This document shows positions 28,765 to 37,340 of a stretch of DNA of 64,000 nucleotides, in pieces. How positions within the stretch are numbered: the stretch's first letter is position 1; each line of letters opens with the position of its first letter. The position numbers were made by a program, and so were the translations under genes. The DNA is taken from assembly GCF_001874525.1 (NCBI RefSeq), contig NZ_LKAQ01000001.1, positions 496,001 through 560,000 on the forward strand, in the 5' to 3' direction. The DNA comes from Pseudodesulfovibrio hydrargyri. GTDB taxonomy: Bacteria > Desulfobacterota > Desulfovibrionia > Desulfovibrionales > Desulfovibrionaceae. A model generated the notes under the pieces. It ran no database searches. It was not told where the DNA came from and saw nothing but the letters and a program-made list of their open reading frames with translations.

Positions 28765-30450
28765 ATGCCGCAAATCGCACGTTGCCCGAACCATCTTTAC
28801 CGGAAGGGCTCAATCTATTACTTTCGCCACGTCATCCCGCACGACCTGCGGGACTCGTTGGGCCGCTCCGAAGTCAGGATGTCTCTCCAGACAGGCTACC
28901 TGGCCGAGGCAAGGCCCAAGGCCCGAATATTGGCCTCGGGCGTAAAACGAATACTGACCAAGATGAGGAACGGTGAACTCCCCATGGATGATTTCGACCA
29001 GATAAAAGTCTTCATGAACGACTGGCTCAAGCGTTTCCTGAAAGAAAATGAACACATTGCCATCAAAAAGCTCACACCGCCCAGCCCCCACACGCAATAC
29101 GTGCCGGGAAATACCGAAAGGATTATCGAAACACTCAAGGCCCTGATGGTGTCCAAAGACTACGCCACCATGCGGAAATACACGATCATGGCGGCTGAAG
29201 ACGGGGCTTTCGGCCCACCTGACTCGCTCCCCCTGTCCGATGAGTTCGCACACGAATTCATCAAAACCCTTATCGCCTACTATCGCATCATCAGCCACCG
29301 GGCCGAAGGCGATTACACCTTTGAAAAATCCATTCTGCCGCCCGAATCAGTCGCTCCGCAGCCGACACAGGAACCCAAGCCCCAAATCCTACTTTCCGAA
29401 GCCCTGGAACGCTACAAGGCGGACAGGATCGCCGCCAAGCGCTGGAGCGAGGGCAGTGCCAAGGACATCATGTCCACGCTAAACAGCCTGACCGACATCC
29501 TTGGCGACATTCCGGTGGATGAAGTGGACCGACAGGCAGTGCGCCATGTTCGGGATACCCTGCTCCAGCTCCCCCGATTTCGGAACAGCAAACGATTCAA
29601 GGGCAAGACCATCCAAGAAATGGTCGCCCTTGAACCAGACAATACCGTTGCCGTCAGCACCGTGAATAACAACCTGACCAACATCTCATCATTTTTGACG
29701 TGGTGCGAGGATGAGCAGCTTATTCCCACCAACCCCGCTCACCGTCTGAAAATCAAAGAAGAAAAGCCGGAAACGGAACACCGATCCCCGTACACGACCA
29801 AAGACTTGGAAAACATCTTCAACGCTCCTCAATATGTTGACGACACATTCCTGCACCCGTCCGACTTCTGGTGCCCTATTCTTTCCCTTTTCACGGGTGC
29901 ACGGCGTGAGGAGGTATGCCAACTCCACGTTGAAGATGTCCGACAGGAGGAAGGGGTGTGGGTCTTGGATGTCAACAAGGAAAAGAATGTTCATGGGTTC
30001 GCCAACAAGAAGCTGAAAAACCCAAGCGCCAAGCGGCTCCTCCCGCTTCATCCTTTCCTCGTTGAAACACTGCGCTTCCCGGAATTTGCCCAACAACAGG
30101 CCCAAAAGGGACACCTGCGTATCTTTCCCGAACTCGTCAAGATCAACACGAACTACGGACACAAACTCGGCGAAAGGTTCAGTGAATTCAGAAAAATCAT
30201 CGAACTTGAGGAAGCAGAAGGGGTCAAGGATTTTCACAGCTTGCGGCACACGTTCTCCAACTTCTTCAAGCAGAAGAAGCTGCAGGACGACCCGTTCGAA
30301 CAGACCTTTGGCCACAAGCTCAAGAAGATGTCCGCCGAAAGATATGGGGGGCGTTTCCCGGCCTCCATGTGCTTCGAGGAGGTCATAGCCCACCTCGACT
30401 ACGGGGTAGACCTGTCTCATCTGGCAAAATCGAAATACGTTCCCAAGTAG
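28765..30450 (+). CDS. Tyrosine-recombinase integrase, full length
   Basis: 561 residues. The N terminus (YRKGSIYYFRHVIPHDLRDSLGRSE) matches the DUF6538-type domain common in island integrases. A SAM-like core-binding domain (SEALERYKADRIAAKRWSEG) and the catalytic domain follow, with GARREE, HSLRHTFSN, FGHKLKK and the nucleophile in AERYGG. The ATG at 28765 has GGAG nearby. It lies 145 bases from the att core in the 3' end of tRNA-Leu and reads away from it, the standard position for a tRNA-targeting integrase. Nearly identical to the partial copy at 2-1414. Confidence 0.95.
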   Translation: MPQIARCPNHLYRKGSIYYFRHVIPHDLRDSLGRSEVRMSLQTGYLAEARPKARILASGVKRILTKMRNGELPMDDFDQIKVFMNDWLKRFLKENEHIAIKKLTPPSPHTQYVPGNTERIIETLKALMVSKDYATMRKYTIMAAEDGAFGPPDSLPLSDEFAHEFIKTLIAYYRIISHRAEGDYTFEKSILPPESVAPQPTQEPKPQILLSEALERYKADRIAAKRWSEGSAKDIMSTLNSLTDILGDIPVDEVDRQAVRHVRDTLLQLPRFRNSKRFKGKTIQEMVALEPDNTVAVSTVNNNLTNISSFLTWCEDEQLIPTNPAHRLKIKEEKPETEHRSPYTTKDLENIFNAPQYVDDTFLHPSDFWCPILSLFTGARREEVCQLHVEDVRQEEGVWVLDVNKEKNVHGFANKKLKNPSAKRLLPLHPFLVETLRFPEFAQQQAQKGHLRIFPELVKINTNYGHKLGERFSEFRKIIELEEAEGVKDFHSLRHTFSNFFKQKKLQDDPFEQTFGHKLKKMSAERYGGRFPASMCFEEVIAHLDYGVDLSHLAKSKYVPK

Positions 30451-30512
30451 TGGCCCTCATTTGGTGATAGTCCTTCCCTTCCGTCGGCCTCAAGCCGACG
30501 GGAGGAAAGGAC

Positions 30513-30564
30513 GGTTCCATGGGTGAGATAAATCGCCTAGGCGATTTATCTCACCCATGGAACC
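30513..30564. repeat. Perfect 52-bp palindrome between recombinase genes
   Basis: Arms of 26 bases centred on CCTAGG with no mismatch. Compared with the copy at 1477-1527, changes in one arm (GGGTGAGA versus GGGGAGA) are matched in the other arm. A short hairpin CCGTCGGC/GCCGACGG lies just before it (from 30480). Confidence 0.9.
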
Positions 30565-30578
30565 TCACGCCCAAAAGG

Positions 30579-30598
30579 AAAACCCCGCCGAAGCGGGG
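30579..30598 (-). terminator. Terminator of the second recombinase gene, copy 2
   Basis: CCCCGC-TTCG-GCGGGG followed by TTTT on the minus strand, identical to the structure at 1542-1561. Confidence 0.8.
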
Positions 30599-30603
30599 TC
30601 TTG

Positions 30604-31560
30604 TCACTGACTGCTGCCAAGGTAGGCATCGGACACGTCACGCCGCCCGGCGGAATGTCCTGCGGTCACTTCGATTTCGTCACGGGCTTCGGCATCGAGT
30701 CGGGGCCATTCTTCCCCTGCCGCGTTGTGGGCGGCTTGCTGGAAGGCTGCCACGGATTCATGCTGATTCGGTGGCTGGAAACCCGTATGGGCAACGTACA
30801 GGGTGTGGAATCGTTCATGACGATTGCTATGCAGGGTCCACCCGCTTTCCTTTTTGGTGAAACCGCACAACCTGGCCGCGTAGGACAACTTTTCTTGCCA
30901 CTTGTCCCCCATACCTTCAGGCATCAGGTTGTGGATCCCCGGCCGGTCCGACAGGCTGACAAACGGCAATGCGCTCTGCAGAGCAGCCTGCTGCCTGTCT
31001 GACAAGTTGAACAACGTCCGTGGCCTTCCCCCCTTCGTCCCATACTGGACATGAAGGGTGCGCCCTTGGCGATCCCAATCGCTGACCAGATCGACCTTCG
31101 CCGATTCTTCCCGGCGCAGCCCCAGTTCCCATTGCAGACGAATCTGAGCGGCGCACCGGGGGCCGTATTCATAACCACGCTCGTTTTCCAGCTTGTCGAT
31201 TGCCCCCTGCACGAAACCGGGGGCAACCGCCTTGCTGTCGGCGTTGGCAATGGTCCCGCGCTTCACGCCGAACACGTCATTGGTCGGGCTGATGCCGGTA
31301 TTCCCATAGGCTTTACAAAGGTCACGGGCCGCCGAAAAGATTTCGGCGATGCGCCCGTCACTCTTGCCTTCTTCCTGCATTTGCCGGGCAACCGCCGCAA
31401 AATGCTTGTTCGTGATGTTGGTCCATTTCCGAACCCCGAACCCCGCACGGCGAAGCCGCTTGGCAAAGGCTCGGGCATTCTGACGGACCCTATGTTGCTT
31501 CGAGCGCGGGCCGGACAAGGTTGCCCTGTTCGCGCCCAGGACCAGACTGATGGATTTCAT
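30604..31560 (-). CDS. Second tyrosine recombinase (Integrase_1-like), copy 2
   Basis: 318 residues, start ATG at 31560 after AGGAGA. Differs from the 1567-2523 protein at a limited number of positions (for example TVRNARA-flanking, GVKRGTIANADS and VSDWDRQGR segments) while all catalytic motifs are kept (LGLRREES, GTKGGRPR, HSNRHERFH, AGHSAGRRD, DAYLG). This pattern of scattered, mostly mild changes argues that the protein is under selection and not a passenger. It converges on the integrase across the 52-base palindrome. Confidence 0.88.
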   Translation of the reverse strand: MKSISLVLGANRATLSGPRSKQHRVRQNARAFAKRLRRAGFGVRKWTNITNKHFAAVARQMQEEGKSDGRIAEIFSAARDLCKAYGNTGISPTNDVFGVKRGTIANADSKAVAPGFVQGAIDKLENERGYEYGPRCAAQIRLQWELGLRREESAKVDLVSDWDRQGRTLHVQYGTKGGRPRTLFNLSDRQQAALQSALPFVSLSDRPGIHNLMPEGMGDKWQEKLSYAARLCGFTKKESGWTLHSNRHERFHTLYVAHTGFQPPNQHESVAAFQQAAHNAAGEEWPRLDAEARDEIEVTAGHSAGRRDVSDAYLGSSQ

Positions 31561-32254
31561 ATGGATCTCCTTCCTGAAGTTCGGGGCAGTGCCCCTGGAC
31601 AAAGCAGGTCGGACCTTCCCCGTTTGTCGGGAAATGACCTGCCCATGGCGCGAACGCGCCACACAACAACCGACACGGGACAAATCAATGTCCGTTTCCC
31701 ACAGAAGGAAAAATCCTGAGAATCCATTTAATAAGGGGTGCCACCACGCAGACTCATTCGTCCTGCGCAAAAAGCGGTGGCCATGGGGGAATTTCGACAA
31801 CGGCAGATTTCTAGATACCTGTCGTTTGTCCGGCGGGGGTGCTGTGTTCCAGCCTGGCGTTTGGATGTGAAAGCGTGCCGTTTGGAAATGAACGGCAGCG
31901 AAGTGTTAGGTGTTACGGCACGTTAGTGCCTACTTAAGCGTTCATCAGTTTAGACTTCGTCAAAACTTATGAACGCGCCTGATCGCCTTTTACCTCCTTC
32001 TGGTTACTCAACCTATCTGGTTATGCCCTGTCGTATCATCCTGGAGAATCGCCGCGCAAGGTTCGGCGGCAGGGTTTCTAGCCCTCCCGCCGTTTTCCCT
32101 GCGAGCGTGACGCAAGCAGCCGTCAAGGCAAGGCCAAGCCCTTCGGGCGGACGCTTCGCGGTCCGGCCTGGCCCCGACGACTTTGCTTGCGTCGTCATCC
32201 GCGCAGGCGATGGCGAGAGGGATGGCGGTTTCGACTCCGGCTCAAGGGATGAAG
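31561..32254. repeat. Recombinase-module leader, copy 2
   Basis: No large gene. It matches the leaders at 2524 and 22275. It contains the inverted pair GCAGGTC-N25-GACCTGC (also in copy 3, deleted from copy 1) and GGACA-N6-TGTCC. A frame ending RLDVKACRLEMNGSEVLGVT is open in all three copies with a few substitutions. The promoter of the recombinase is probably here. Confidence 0.75.
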
Positions 32255-32289
32255 GCAGCTGAGATCATCTTAAAGGACAATTGGAAAGT

Positions 32290-32940
32290 CTACCTGAGTT
32301 GAAAAATGAGAATAACAGCCAGGATGACAGCCGCTCCTACCATGAGAGCCAGCGATTTCATCCTCTGCTTGCGTCTTTCCTCTTCGAGGTATTCTCGATA
32401 ATTGGCATCCACTTTTTCCAGGAGTTCCTTCACTTCCTGATTTTTCTGATCGGCCTGCTTCCGGTTACGGGTAAACCGTTTTTGTGACATGACGACGCAT
32501 TCGCCTGTGAAATTGTGGTACGAATACCGGTAATTCCCTCTTGAACGCGTCTCTTTCGAGTAGACGATGTTCAATACGGCGTTGCACCCGAACCGATTGG
32601 CCATGTACGCCAGTTCGCGTTTCGCCAGGTCCAGGTCCTTGTCGCCGACCGCGACCATCGCGGAGAACAGGACATCCGTGCCGTTGGGCTTCCCCTTCCG
32701 GCTGGTTCTGAATCCGTCAAAAATTTCCTGGTATTCGATTTGCCCGCCGATCAACTCGACATTCTTGGCGCGGTATCCTTTCGGAGTGGCCGTCTCCTCG
32801 AAGGCGACGAAGAGATTCTCTTCGATCCTGGCTGTTGCGGGTTTGAAGTCCTGCATGTGGAAAAAATAGGATTTGCCGTCGTCACCCTCAATGAATCCGT
32901 AGGCCTTGCTGGGGAGAAAAGTCTTGATGCGGCCTTCCAT
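32290..32940 (-). CDS. Cold-shock-domain protein with C-terminal membrane anchor
   Basis: 216 residues. Residues 1-65 form a cold-shock-like OB fold (GRIKTFLPSKAYGFIEGDDGKSYFFHMQDF ... GYRAKNVELI), which normally binds single-stranded RNA or DNA. A middle domain (FGCNAVLNIVYSKETRSRGNYRYSYHNFTGE) resembles YbjQ/SHOCT-region-type heavy-metal-binding folds only loosely, so I leave it unnamed. Then comes a charged coiled coil and a C-terminal hydrophobic helix (MVGAAVILAVILIFQL) that would anchor it with the nucleic-acid-binding part in the cytoplasm. It is the second gene after the lipoprotein at 32977, 36 bases away, in a unit with an ordinary sigma-70-type promoter. Confidence 0.82.
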   Translation of the reverse strand: MEGRIKTFLPSKAYGFIEGDDGKSYFFHMQDFKPATARIEENLFVAFEETATPKGYRAKNVELIGGQIEYQEIFDGFRTSRKGKPNGTDVLFSAMVAVGDKDLDLAKRELAYMANRFGCNAVLNIVYSKETRSRGNYRYSYHNFTGECVVMSQKRFTRNRKQADQKNQEVKELLEKVDANYREYLEEERRKQRMKSLALMVGAAVILAVILIFQLR

Positions 32941-32976
32941 GGGCTGTTCCTTTCGATGTGACGGTTTTCAAGCGGG

Positions 32977-33630
32977 TCAATTCGATGCGGCGTGGAATTG
33001 TTCCAGCTCATAGGCATTGGTTTCTTCAACTGCGTTTTCGATTTTCTCGCCCGCCCGAAATGCGTCCAGGTAGCCGGCGATCTTGTCCGCGCCCTCGCGG
33101 GCGATGTGTTCCCGGCTTTTCTCGTTGTCGAGCGTGTAGAGCGGGATCTCGTCCTCGATGCGCCAGACGGTTCCTTCGGGATCGAGAACATGGAGGCGCA
33201 TGTGGATGAGGTAGTTCGGTGTGCCCGCGTTCACGGCCTGCTTGCCCACCTCCTTGGCCGACCAGCCGAGGAAGTAGCAGGCGTTGATCAGGACGGAAAT
33301 CGGGTCCATGGGAACGGGAATCGGCGCGCTGCCGAGATCGCTGTGGTCCAGTTGCTGTACGGTTCCATATGTCAGGAGGAGGCGCATGGGCCACTTTGCC
33401 GATTGCCGGCTGTCCGTCGCCGTCCATCCATCGTCCGACAGCTCCTTGTCGACCCTTTGGGCCAGGTGCTCCTTGGCGTTGAATGCCGAGTTGTCGGTGA
33501 TTTCGAGATGGTACGTCTCCAGCTTTTCGATGACCGGCGACGGCGTGCCCGATCCCGTCTTGCACCCGGCCAGAGAGAGCGCGGCCAATGCGATGAGCGT
33601 CAGAAGGAGGGTCGGGGTGCGATAGGTCAT
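32977..33630 (-). CDS. Predicted lipoprotein, function unknown
   Basis: 217 residues from the ATG at 33630. The signal sequence ends in the lipobox LSLAGC, so it should be attached to a membrane on the periplasmic side. The mature part begins KTGSGTPSPVIEKLETYHLEITDNSAF and has an alpha/beta character; the segment MDPISVLINACYFLG is mildly hydrophobic. I do not recognise a family. It is first in a two-gene unit with the cold-shock-domain membrane protein. Confidence 0.8.
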   Translation of the reverse strand: MTYRTPTLLLTLIALAALSLAGCKTGSGTPSPVIEKLETYHLEITDNSAFNAKEHLAQRVDKELSDDGWTATDSRQSAKWPMRLLLTYGTVQQLDHSDLGSAPIPVPMDPISVLINACYFLGWSAKEVGKQAVNAGTPNYLIHMRLHVLDPEGTVWRIEDEIPLYTLDNEKSREHIAREGADKIAGYLDAFRAGEKIENAVEETNAYELEQFHAASN

Positions 33631-33671
33631 TGTTGCGGCTCCACTTTTTTGTCTTTGAGAGGCTGCCACTC

Positions 33672-33700
33672 TGAATATAATGCGGCCCAGCCTCTGTCAA
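33672..33700 (-). promoter_or_regulatory. Sigma-70-type promoter of the lipoprotein/cold-shock unit
   Basis: Minus strand TTGACA at 33700-33695, 17 bases, TATTCA (or TATATT with 15). Unlike the other cargo units, this one lacks the GTCAC-N15-CCGACT pattern. Confidence 0.6.
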
Positions 33701-33711
33701 ACCCTGTATAA

Positions 33712-34257
33712 TCAGGCTGCTATGCTTTGGGCGCCGCTCGTCTTGCCGAGGTTGGAAAACAGGGCCGTCATCTTGCCCCCGGAGTCAAGAAAGCAGGAAA
33801 GGGTTACCTCGCGGGACATGCCGAAACTGAACGGATTGCCGATCAGTTCGATGTGGGAGTTCTCCAATTCATAGTGGCACGCGAGGTCATACCCGACGCG
33901 ATGGCATCTCGCGGTCCGGACATCCCGGTCCAGCCAGGATTTCAGTTTGCCGAAGGTGTTGCCGTCGGCGTCCCAGGTGATGCTGATGCCGGTCAGGCGG
34001 CGGGTGGGGTTGAAACGCAGCGAGAGCTTCCTGATTCCGGCATTGGCATGCATCGGGTTGCCGAGCGTGAGGGTCATGCCGGAGTCGTCGCCGCTTTCTT
34101 CCATGTCGCCCCCGAGCAGGGCGAGCGCGCGGCGGGCGGAGCCATACGGAATCACCGTCCGGTCGGCGGCGACGTCGTCCGTGGTGTTGCAATTGAGCGG
34201 TCCGAAAGCGATCTTGAGCAACAGGCCCCATATTCTGTCGGTGAGATGCCGGTTCAT
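33712..34257 (-). CDS. Hypothetical protein of the ECF regulon
   Basis: 181 residues from the ATG at 34257 after AGGAG. No signal peptide or membrane segment is seen, so it is probably cytoplasmic. Features such as NCNTTDDVAADRTVIPYGSARRAL and LRFNPTRRLTGISITWDADG give a mixed alpha/beta protein. No family is recognised. It is transcribed alone from an ECF-type promoter at 34298-34323. Confidence 0.8.
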   Translation of the reverse strand: MNRHLTDRIWGLLLKIAFGPLNCNTTDDVAADRTVIPYGSARRALALLGGDMEESGDDSGMTLTLGNPMHANAGIRKLSLRFNPTRRLTGISITWDADGNTFGKLKSWLDRDVRTARCHRVGYDLACHYELENSHIELIGNPFSFGMSREVTLSCFLDSGGKMTALFSNLGKTSGAQSIAA

Positions 34258-34297
34258 GTCGTTCTCCTGTGAATGCGGTTAGGGTTTCTGCATTCAC

Positions 34298-34323
34298 AGT
34301 CGGGCGGGGCGGAAAAAGGTGAC
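34298..34323 (-). promoter_or_regulatory. ECF-type promoter, site A
   Basis: Minus strand GTCAC-N15-CCGACT with CTTTTTCCG in the spacer, 41 bases upstream of the 34257 start. The preceding operon's terminator T-tract directly abuts the GTCAC box. Confidence 0.8.
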
Positions 34324-34352
34324 AAAAAAAGGGACCGCCAGCAGGCGGCCCC
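34324..34352 (-). terminator. Terminator of the 35394-34365 operon
   Basis: Stem of GC pairs (GGCGG/CCGCC plus GGG/CCC with one mismatch) followed on the minus strand by seven T, 13 bases after the 34365 stop. Confidence 0.75.
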
Positions 34353-34364
34353 TTGGTAGGAAGG

Positions 34365-34790
34365 TCAGTTCTGCTTTATCTGTGGATGGTTATGGAGTAA
34401 CGCCGCGATGATGGTTGCCACGTAACTGGCGAATGCGATGCCCCCGCCCAGGCCAGGAAGCACGGGGTCGTCAAACGGGCCAAGTGCCTTTCGCGCCAGC
34501 CCGCCGAAAACGCCTCCGGTCATGAATTCGAGCTGTTGCATGGCCGACCATACGGCCAATGCCGTAACGGCCGCGCCCGTCAACCCCAGCCCCACGGAAA
34601 AGCTCCGGAACGGCAGCCTGTCCGTGAAGCAGGACAGCCCGATAACGCCGAAGGGGAGCAAGTAGAGGAGGTTTGCCGCGCCGCCTAGATGCTCGACGCC
34701 CACCGTGAACATCCCCCTGGACGCCATTGGAAAGAAGGCGGCGACAAACGCGGCGAAGCCGAGGACAATGGTGATCTTGTTGATGCGCAT
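34365..34790 (-). CDS. Small inner-membrane protein
   Basis: 141 residues with four hydrophobic segments (about 5-25, 35-55, 65-85, 110-135). The ATG at 34790 follows AAGGAGA. It has no conserved motif I recognise. It starts 25 bases after the periplasmic protein gene upstream and shares its ECF-type promoter. The role may be in the envelope, inferred from context only. Confidence 0.8.
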   Translation of the reverse strand: MRINKITIVLGFAAFVAAFFPMASRGMFTVGVEHLGGAANLLYLLPFGVIGLSCFTDRLPFRSFSVGLGLTGAAVTALAVWSAMQQLEFMTGGVFGGLARKALGPFDDPVLPGLGGGIAFASYVATIIAALLHNHPQIKQN

Positions 34791-34815
34791 GATGTTCTCC
34801 TTTCTCCCGTCCGTG

Positions 34816-35394
34816 CTAGAGGTCGCCCGCGGCCTTGGCGGCGTTGGCGTTCCGGATCTTGGCCTCGATCTTTTTCTTCATGGCCTCCACCTCGCCAGCC
34901 GAAGGCGTGTGCGTATATGTCAGCGATGTCTTCTGGTCGCGTCCGAAACCGAAGGTGTTCCGGCCAAGGATGATGGCGACCTTCCCGTCCCGATACTCGT
35001 ATTCCTGGTTGAACCCGAATCCGTGTGGCGACGCATGGCCGTACTTGACTTCCAAAGCGTCCTTGATGGTCCGGAAGCTTTGCCCTTCGTCGAACCAGGA
35101 CACATATATCTGGTGGAGTTTGCCCGAGGGAGTAAATTGCAGCCATGCCTCGTCGAGGGCGCCGTACTTCTCGAACGGGCCATAGGCATCGACCCGGATC
35201 ACGGGCAGGTCCCCGTAACCCTTGTATCCGAACTGGTCGTTGCAGCGCCCGCCGCTCTTGCGGACGATCTCGGGCACTGATTTGTAGGTGGTGTCGCCGG
35301 GCGTCAGACCGAAATAGGTTCCGGCCTGGGCAGAGGCGACGAGAAGCAGGGAAAGGAAGGCTGTCAGGAAAAGGCGGGATTTGATCTTGGACAT
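34816..35394 (-). CDS. Predicted periplasmic protein
   Basis: 192 residues with a clear signal peptide (SRLFLTAFLSLLLVASAQAG). The mature protein begins TYFGLTPGDTTYKSVPEI, and its periodic beta-strand text (GLTPGDTTYKSV, IRVDAYGPFEKYGALDEAWLQF, KLHQIYVSWF) resembles small periplasmic beta-rich domains that bind ligands or envelope components. The C terminus is a basic helix. AAGGAG precedes the start. First gene downstream of ECF-type site B. Confidence 0.8.
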   Translation of the reverse strand: MSKIKSRLFLTAFLSLLLVASAQAGTYFGLTPGDTTYKSVPEIVRKSGGRCNDQFGYKGYGDLPVIRVDAYGPFEKYGALDEAWLQFTPSGKLHQIYVSWFDEGQSFRTIKDALEVKYGHASPHGFGFNQEYEYRDGKVAIILGRNTFGFGRDQKTSLTYTHTPSAGEVEAMKKKIEAKIRNANAAKAAGDL

Positions 35395-35443
35395 GAAACG
35401 ACTCCTTGTCTGTGGTTGGTTGGCCTTGCGGCTTCAGACAAGG

Positions 35444-35469
35444 AGTCGGATTTTGACGGAAAAGGTGAC
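35444..35469 (-). promoter_or_regulatory. ECF-type promoter, site B
   Basis: Minus strand GTCAC-N15-CCGACT with CTTTTCCG in the spacer, 50 bases upstream of the 35394 start. It continues CCTTGTC, very close to site E at 43217. Confidence 0.82.
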
Positions 35470-35518
35470 GACGAATTAGCGGCCGGACAAAAATCCCAGC
35501 CCGATTCACTCTACAGCG

Positions 35519-36826
35519 TCAGCGGGTAACGCCATAGTGAGACAGGAAGAGTTCGATTTCATCCCCCGTGGTCGCCTTATTGCTCACCAAGTCGTAGCCG
35601 ACCAACTTGCCGTCGACGTCTCTGAAGAGGACGCAGGCGTCCCCGGACCGGAAGGCATAGGCGTCGTTCGCGTCGTGCAGCGCCACCTTGCCGCTGTTAC
35701 CTTTGGTGAACATGCGGAACATATTCATGCCCCCGCCCATGATTTCGAATATTGGGGTTGCCTGCTTGCTCGCAACGTCGATCTTGCTGACGCACTGCGC
35801 CGAAAAGAGCTCGCCTCCGGTCTGCGCAATGACGAACGGCTTGTCGTCGATCGAAAACAGGGCCGTCCTGTTGCATATTTCCTGGACGACTCGCTCCTGA
35901 GATTTGCTGTACGAGCCGACGTCCTTGGTCATGACCGGCTGCCCTGTCCGGGAGTCGATGAGCTGTATGTACCAATCCATGGTGCCGGTCCAATAGGACA
36001 AATATTTCTCGTAGTACGAGACGATCAGCCCGGTTCGGGTGGATTCGCTGTAGTTGGGCATGTTGAAGGCGGCGTATGCCCCCGAGGCCCATCCATAGGT
36101 GCCTTTCACGTTGACGTACTTCTTGCCGACGATCCGCATGCTCCCGTCCGCGCCCTGGATGGCGCAGGTCACCTTGGTCTCCGTCAGCCCCTTGTCGCCC
36201 AGGAGTTCATAGTACCAGCCGCCGTCCGGCAGCGGGGCGGCGTGCAGGACTCCTTGGGGGCCGCTGACCAGATTGCCCTGGACGTCGTATCCGAGATATT
36301 CGTATGTTCCGCCCCCGGCCGGGCGTCTGGCGAAGATGCCGTTTTTCGCAACCACGGCGCTATAGGCGTTGTCTATCCTGCCGATCTGCCGCGTCGAGCC
36401 GTCGCCCTTCACGAAGTAGAAGACGATGACCGCCGACTGCGAGTTCTGGCCTATCGACTTGGCCGGTTGCTTGACCGCGACGAGGTATCCGTCCTCGGCG
36501 AACAGGAAACCGACAACGTTGCTGTAGCCGCCATCCACGACCACCCGCCTGCCGTCGATGAAGAGCGCGTTGGACTTGTCCCGGCGATACCTTGCCGGAA
36601 TCCACAGCGTTTTGGGCTGAAGGAGCGGGCTGTTCGAAAAGGGAATGATCTGGTCCCCGGCGACGGCCTGGGGGAACCGGACAGCGGAGGTCTCCTTGAC
36701 CGTGGCCGAATCCGATTTGGCGGCACTCGAATTGCCGCCGCCTCCGAGGCCGAACGAACCCAAGGTGTTGCAGGCGCAAAGTGAGCCGCAAAGGGCCACC
36801 ACCAAAAGAGCAGTGCGAATTTTCAC
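35519..36826 (-). CDS. Predicted large lipoprotein, beta-propeller-like
   Basis: 435 residues from the GTG at 36826, which follows GGGAGG; no ATG fits the signal sequence. The signal peptide ends CGSLCAC, an acceptable lipobox, so a lipid-anchored protein is likely. A low-complexity linker (GGGGNSSAAKSDSAT) follows. The body repeats short beta-strand units with a terminal aspartate or glycine turn (GFLFAEDGYLVAVKQ; GRIDNAYSAVVAKNGIFARR; DYVQGNLVSGPQG-like), as in WD40 or YVTN-type propellers, but I cannot name the family. Last gene of the unit that begins with the 38585 membrane protein. Confidence 0.78.
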   Translation of the reverse strand: MKIRTALLVVALCGSLCACNTLGSFGLGGGGNSSAAKSDSATVKETSAVRFPQAVAGDQIIPFSNSPLLQPKTLWIPARYRRDKSNALFIDGRRVVVDGGYSNVVGFLFAEDGYLVAVKQPAKSIGQNSQSAVIVFYFVKGDGSTRQIGRIDNAYSAVVAKNGIFARRPAGGGTYEYLGYDVQGNLVSGPQGVLHAAPLPDGGWYYELLGDKGLTETKVTCAIQGADGSMRIVGKKYVNVKGTYGWASGAYAAFNMPNYSESTRTGLIVSYYEKYLSYWTGTMDWYIQLIDSRTGQPVMTKDVGSYSKSQERVVQEICNRTALFSIDDKPFVIAQTGGELFSAQCVSKIDVASKQATPIFEIMGGGMNMFRMFTKGNSGKVALHDANDAYAFRSGDACVLFRDVDGKLVGYDLVSNKATTGDEIELFLSHYGVTR

Positions 36827-36876
36827 AGTTCCTCCCGAAAACGTTGTTTTTGCGTTGGATGGCGACGGACGCCGCG

Positions 36877-37326
36877 CTACATGGTTGCAGCCCTGAATAT
36901 GCCGAGAAAAACGACCCAGAACGAAGCGACGACCATAAGCCACATCAGGTTGATGACGAGCGCCACCCAAGGGACCCACGCGTGCACGCCGCCCATGTGC
37001 TTGAGCGCGTAGCGCTTGTCCTCGACTTTGGCGATGGCCTTGAAATCCTCCTTCATCTTCCGGTAATAGAACCAGTTGCCGGAAATGCCCCCCGCGATGG
37101 CCCCGATGAGCCATGTCTGCGGGAAAAGGGTCAGGAAGAACTCGATGGCGGCCCACAGGTACATCTTTCGGTAAAGGAACCACCAGGCGGGCACGAAGAA
37201 CGCGGGCCAGTGCCAGGTGGCGGAGAACCGTCCCCCCAGCCGTTCGAATTTGGTGAAGGGGCCAACGTATTTGTGGTTGTTCCTGACGACGTACAGTCCG
37301 AGTTTCTTTTCGAAGTTTTTATCCAT
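36877..37326 (-). CDS. DUF2628-like membrane protein
   Basis: 149 residues. The aromatic-rich run WHWPAFFVPAWWFLYRKMYLWA is the hallmark of DUF2628-type small membrane proteins; further spans are at FFLTLFPQTWLIGAIAGGISG and WVALVINLMWLMVVASFWVVF. The function of the family is unknown. It starts 14 bases after the preceding gene and 50 bases before the lipoprotein, so it belongs to the same operon. Confidence 0.82.
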   Translation of the reverse strand: MDKNFEKKLGLYVVRNNHKYVGPFTKFERLGGRFSATWHWPAFFVPAWWFLYRKMYLWAAIEFFLTLFPQTWLIGAIAGGISGNWFYYRKMKEDFKAIAKVEDKRYALKHMGGVHAWVPWVALVINLMWLMVVASFWVVFLGIFRAATM

Positions 37327-37340
37327 CGCATCCGCCCCGG

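Noticed and set aside
36826..37183. N-terminal extension of the 35519 lipoprotein gene up to 37183
   Set aside because: The extension overlaps the DUF2628-like gene and is shadow text; the GTG at 36826 has the ribosome site and signal peptide.
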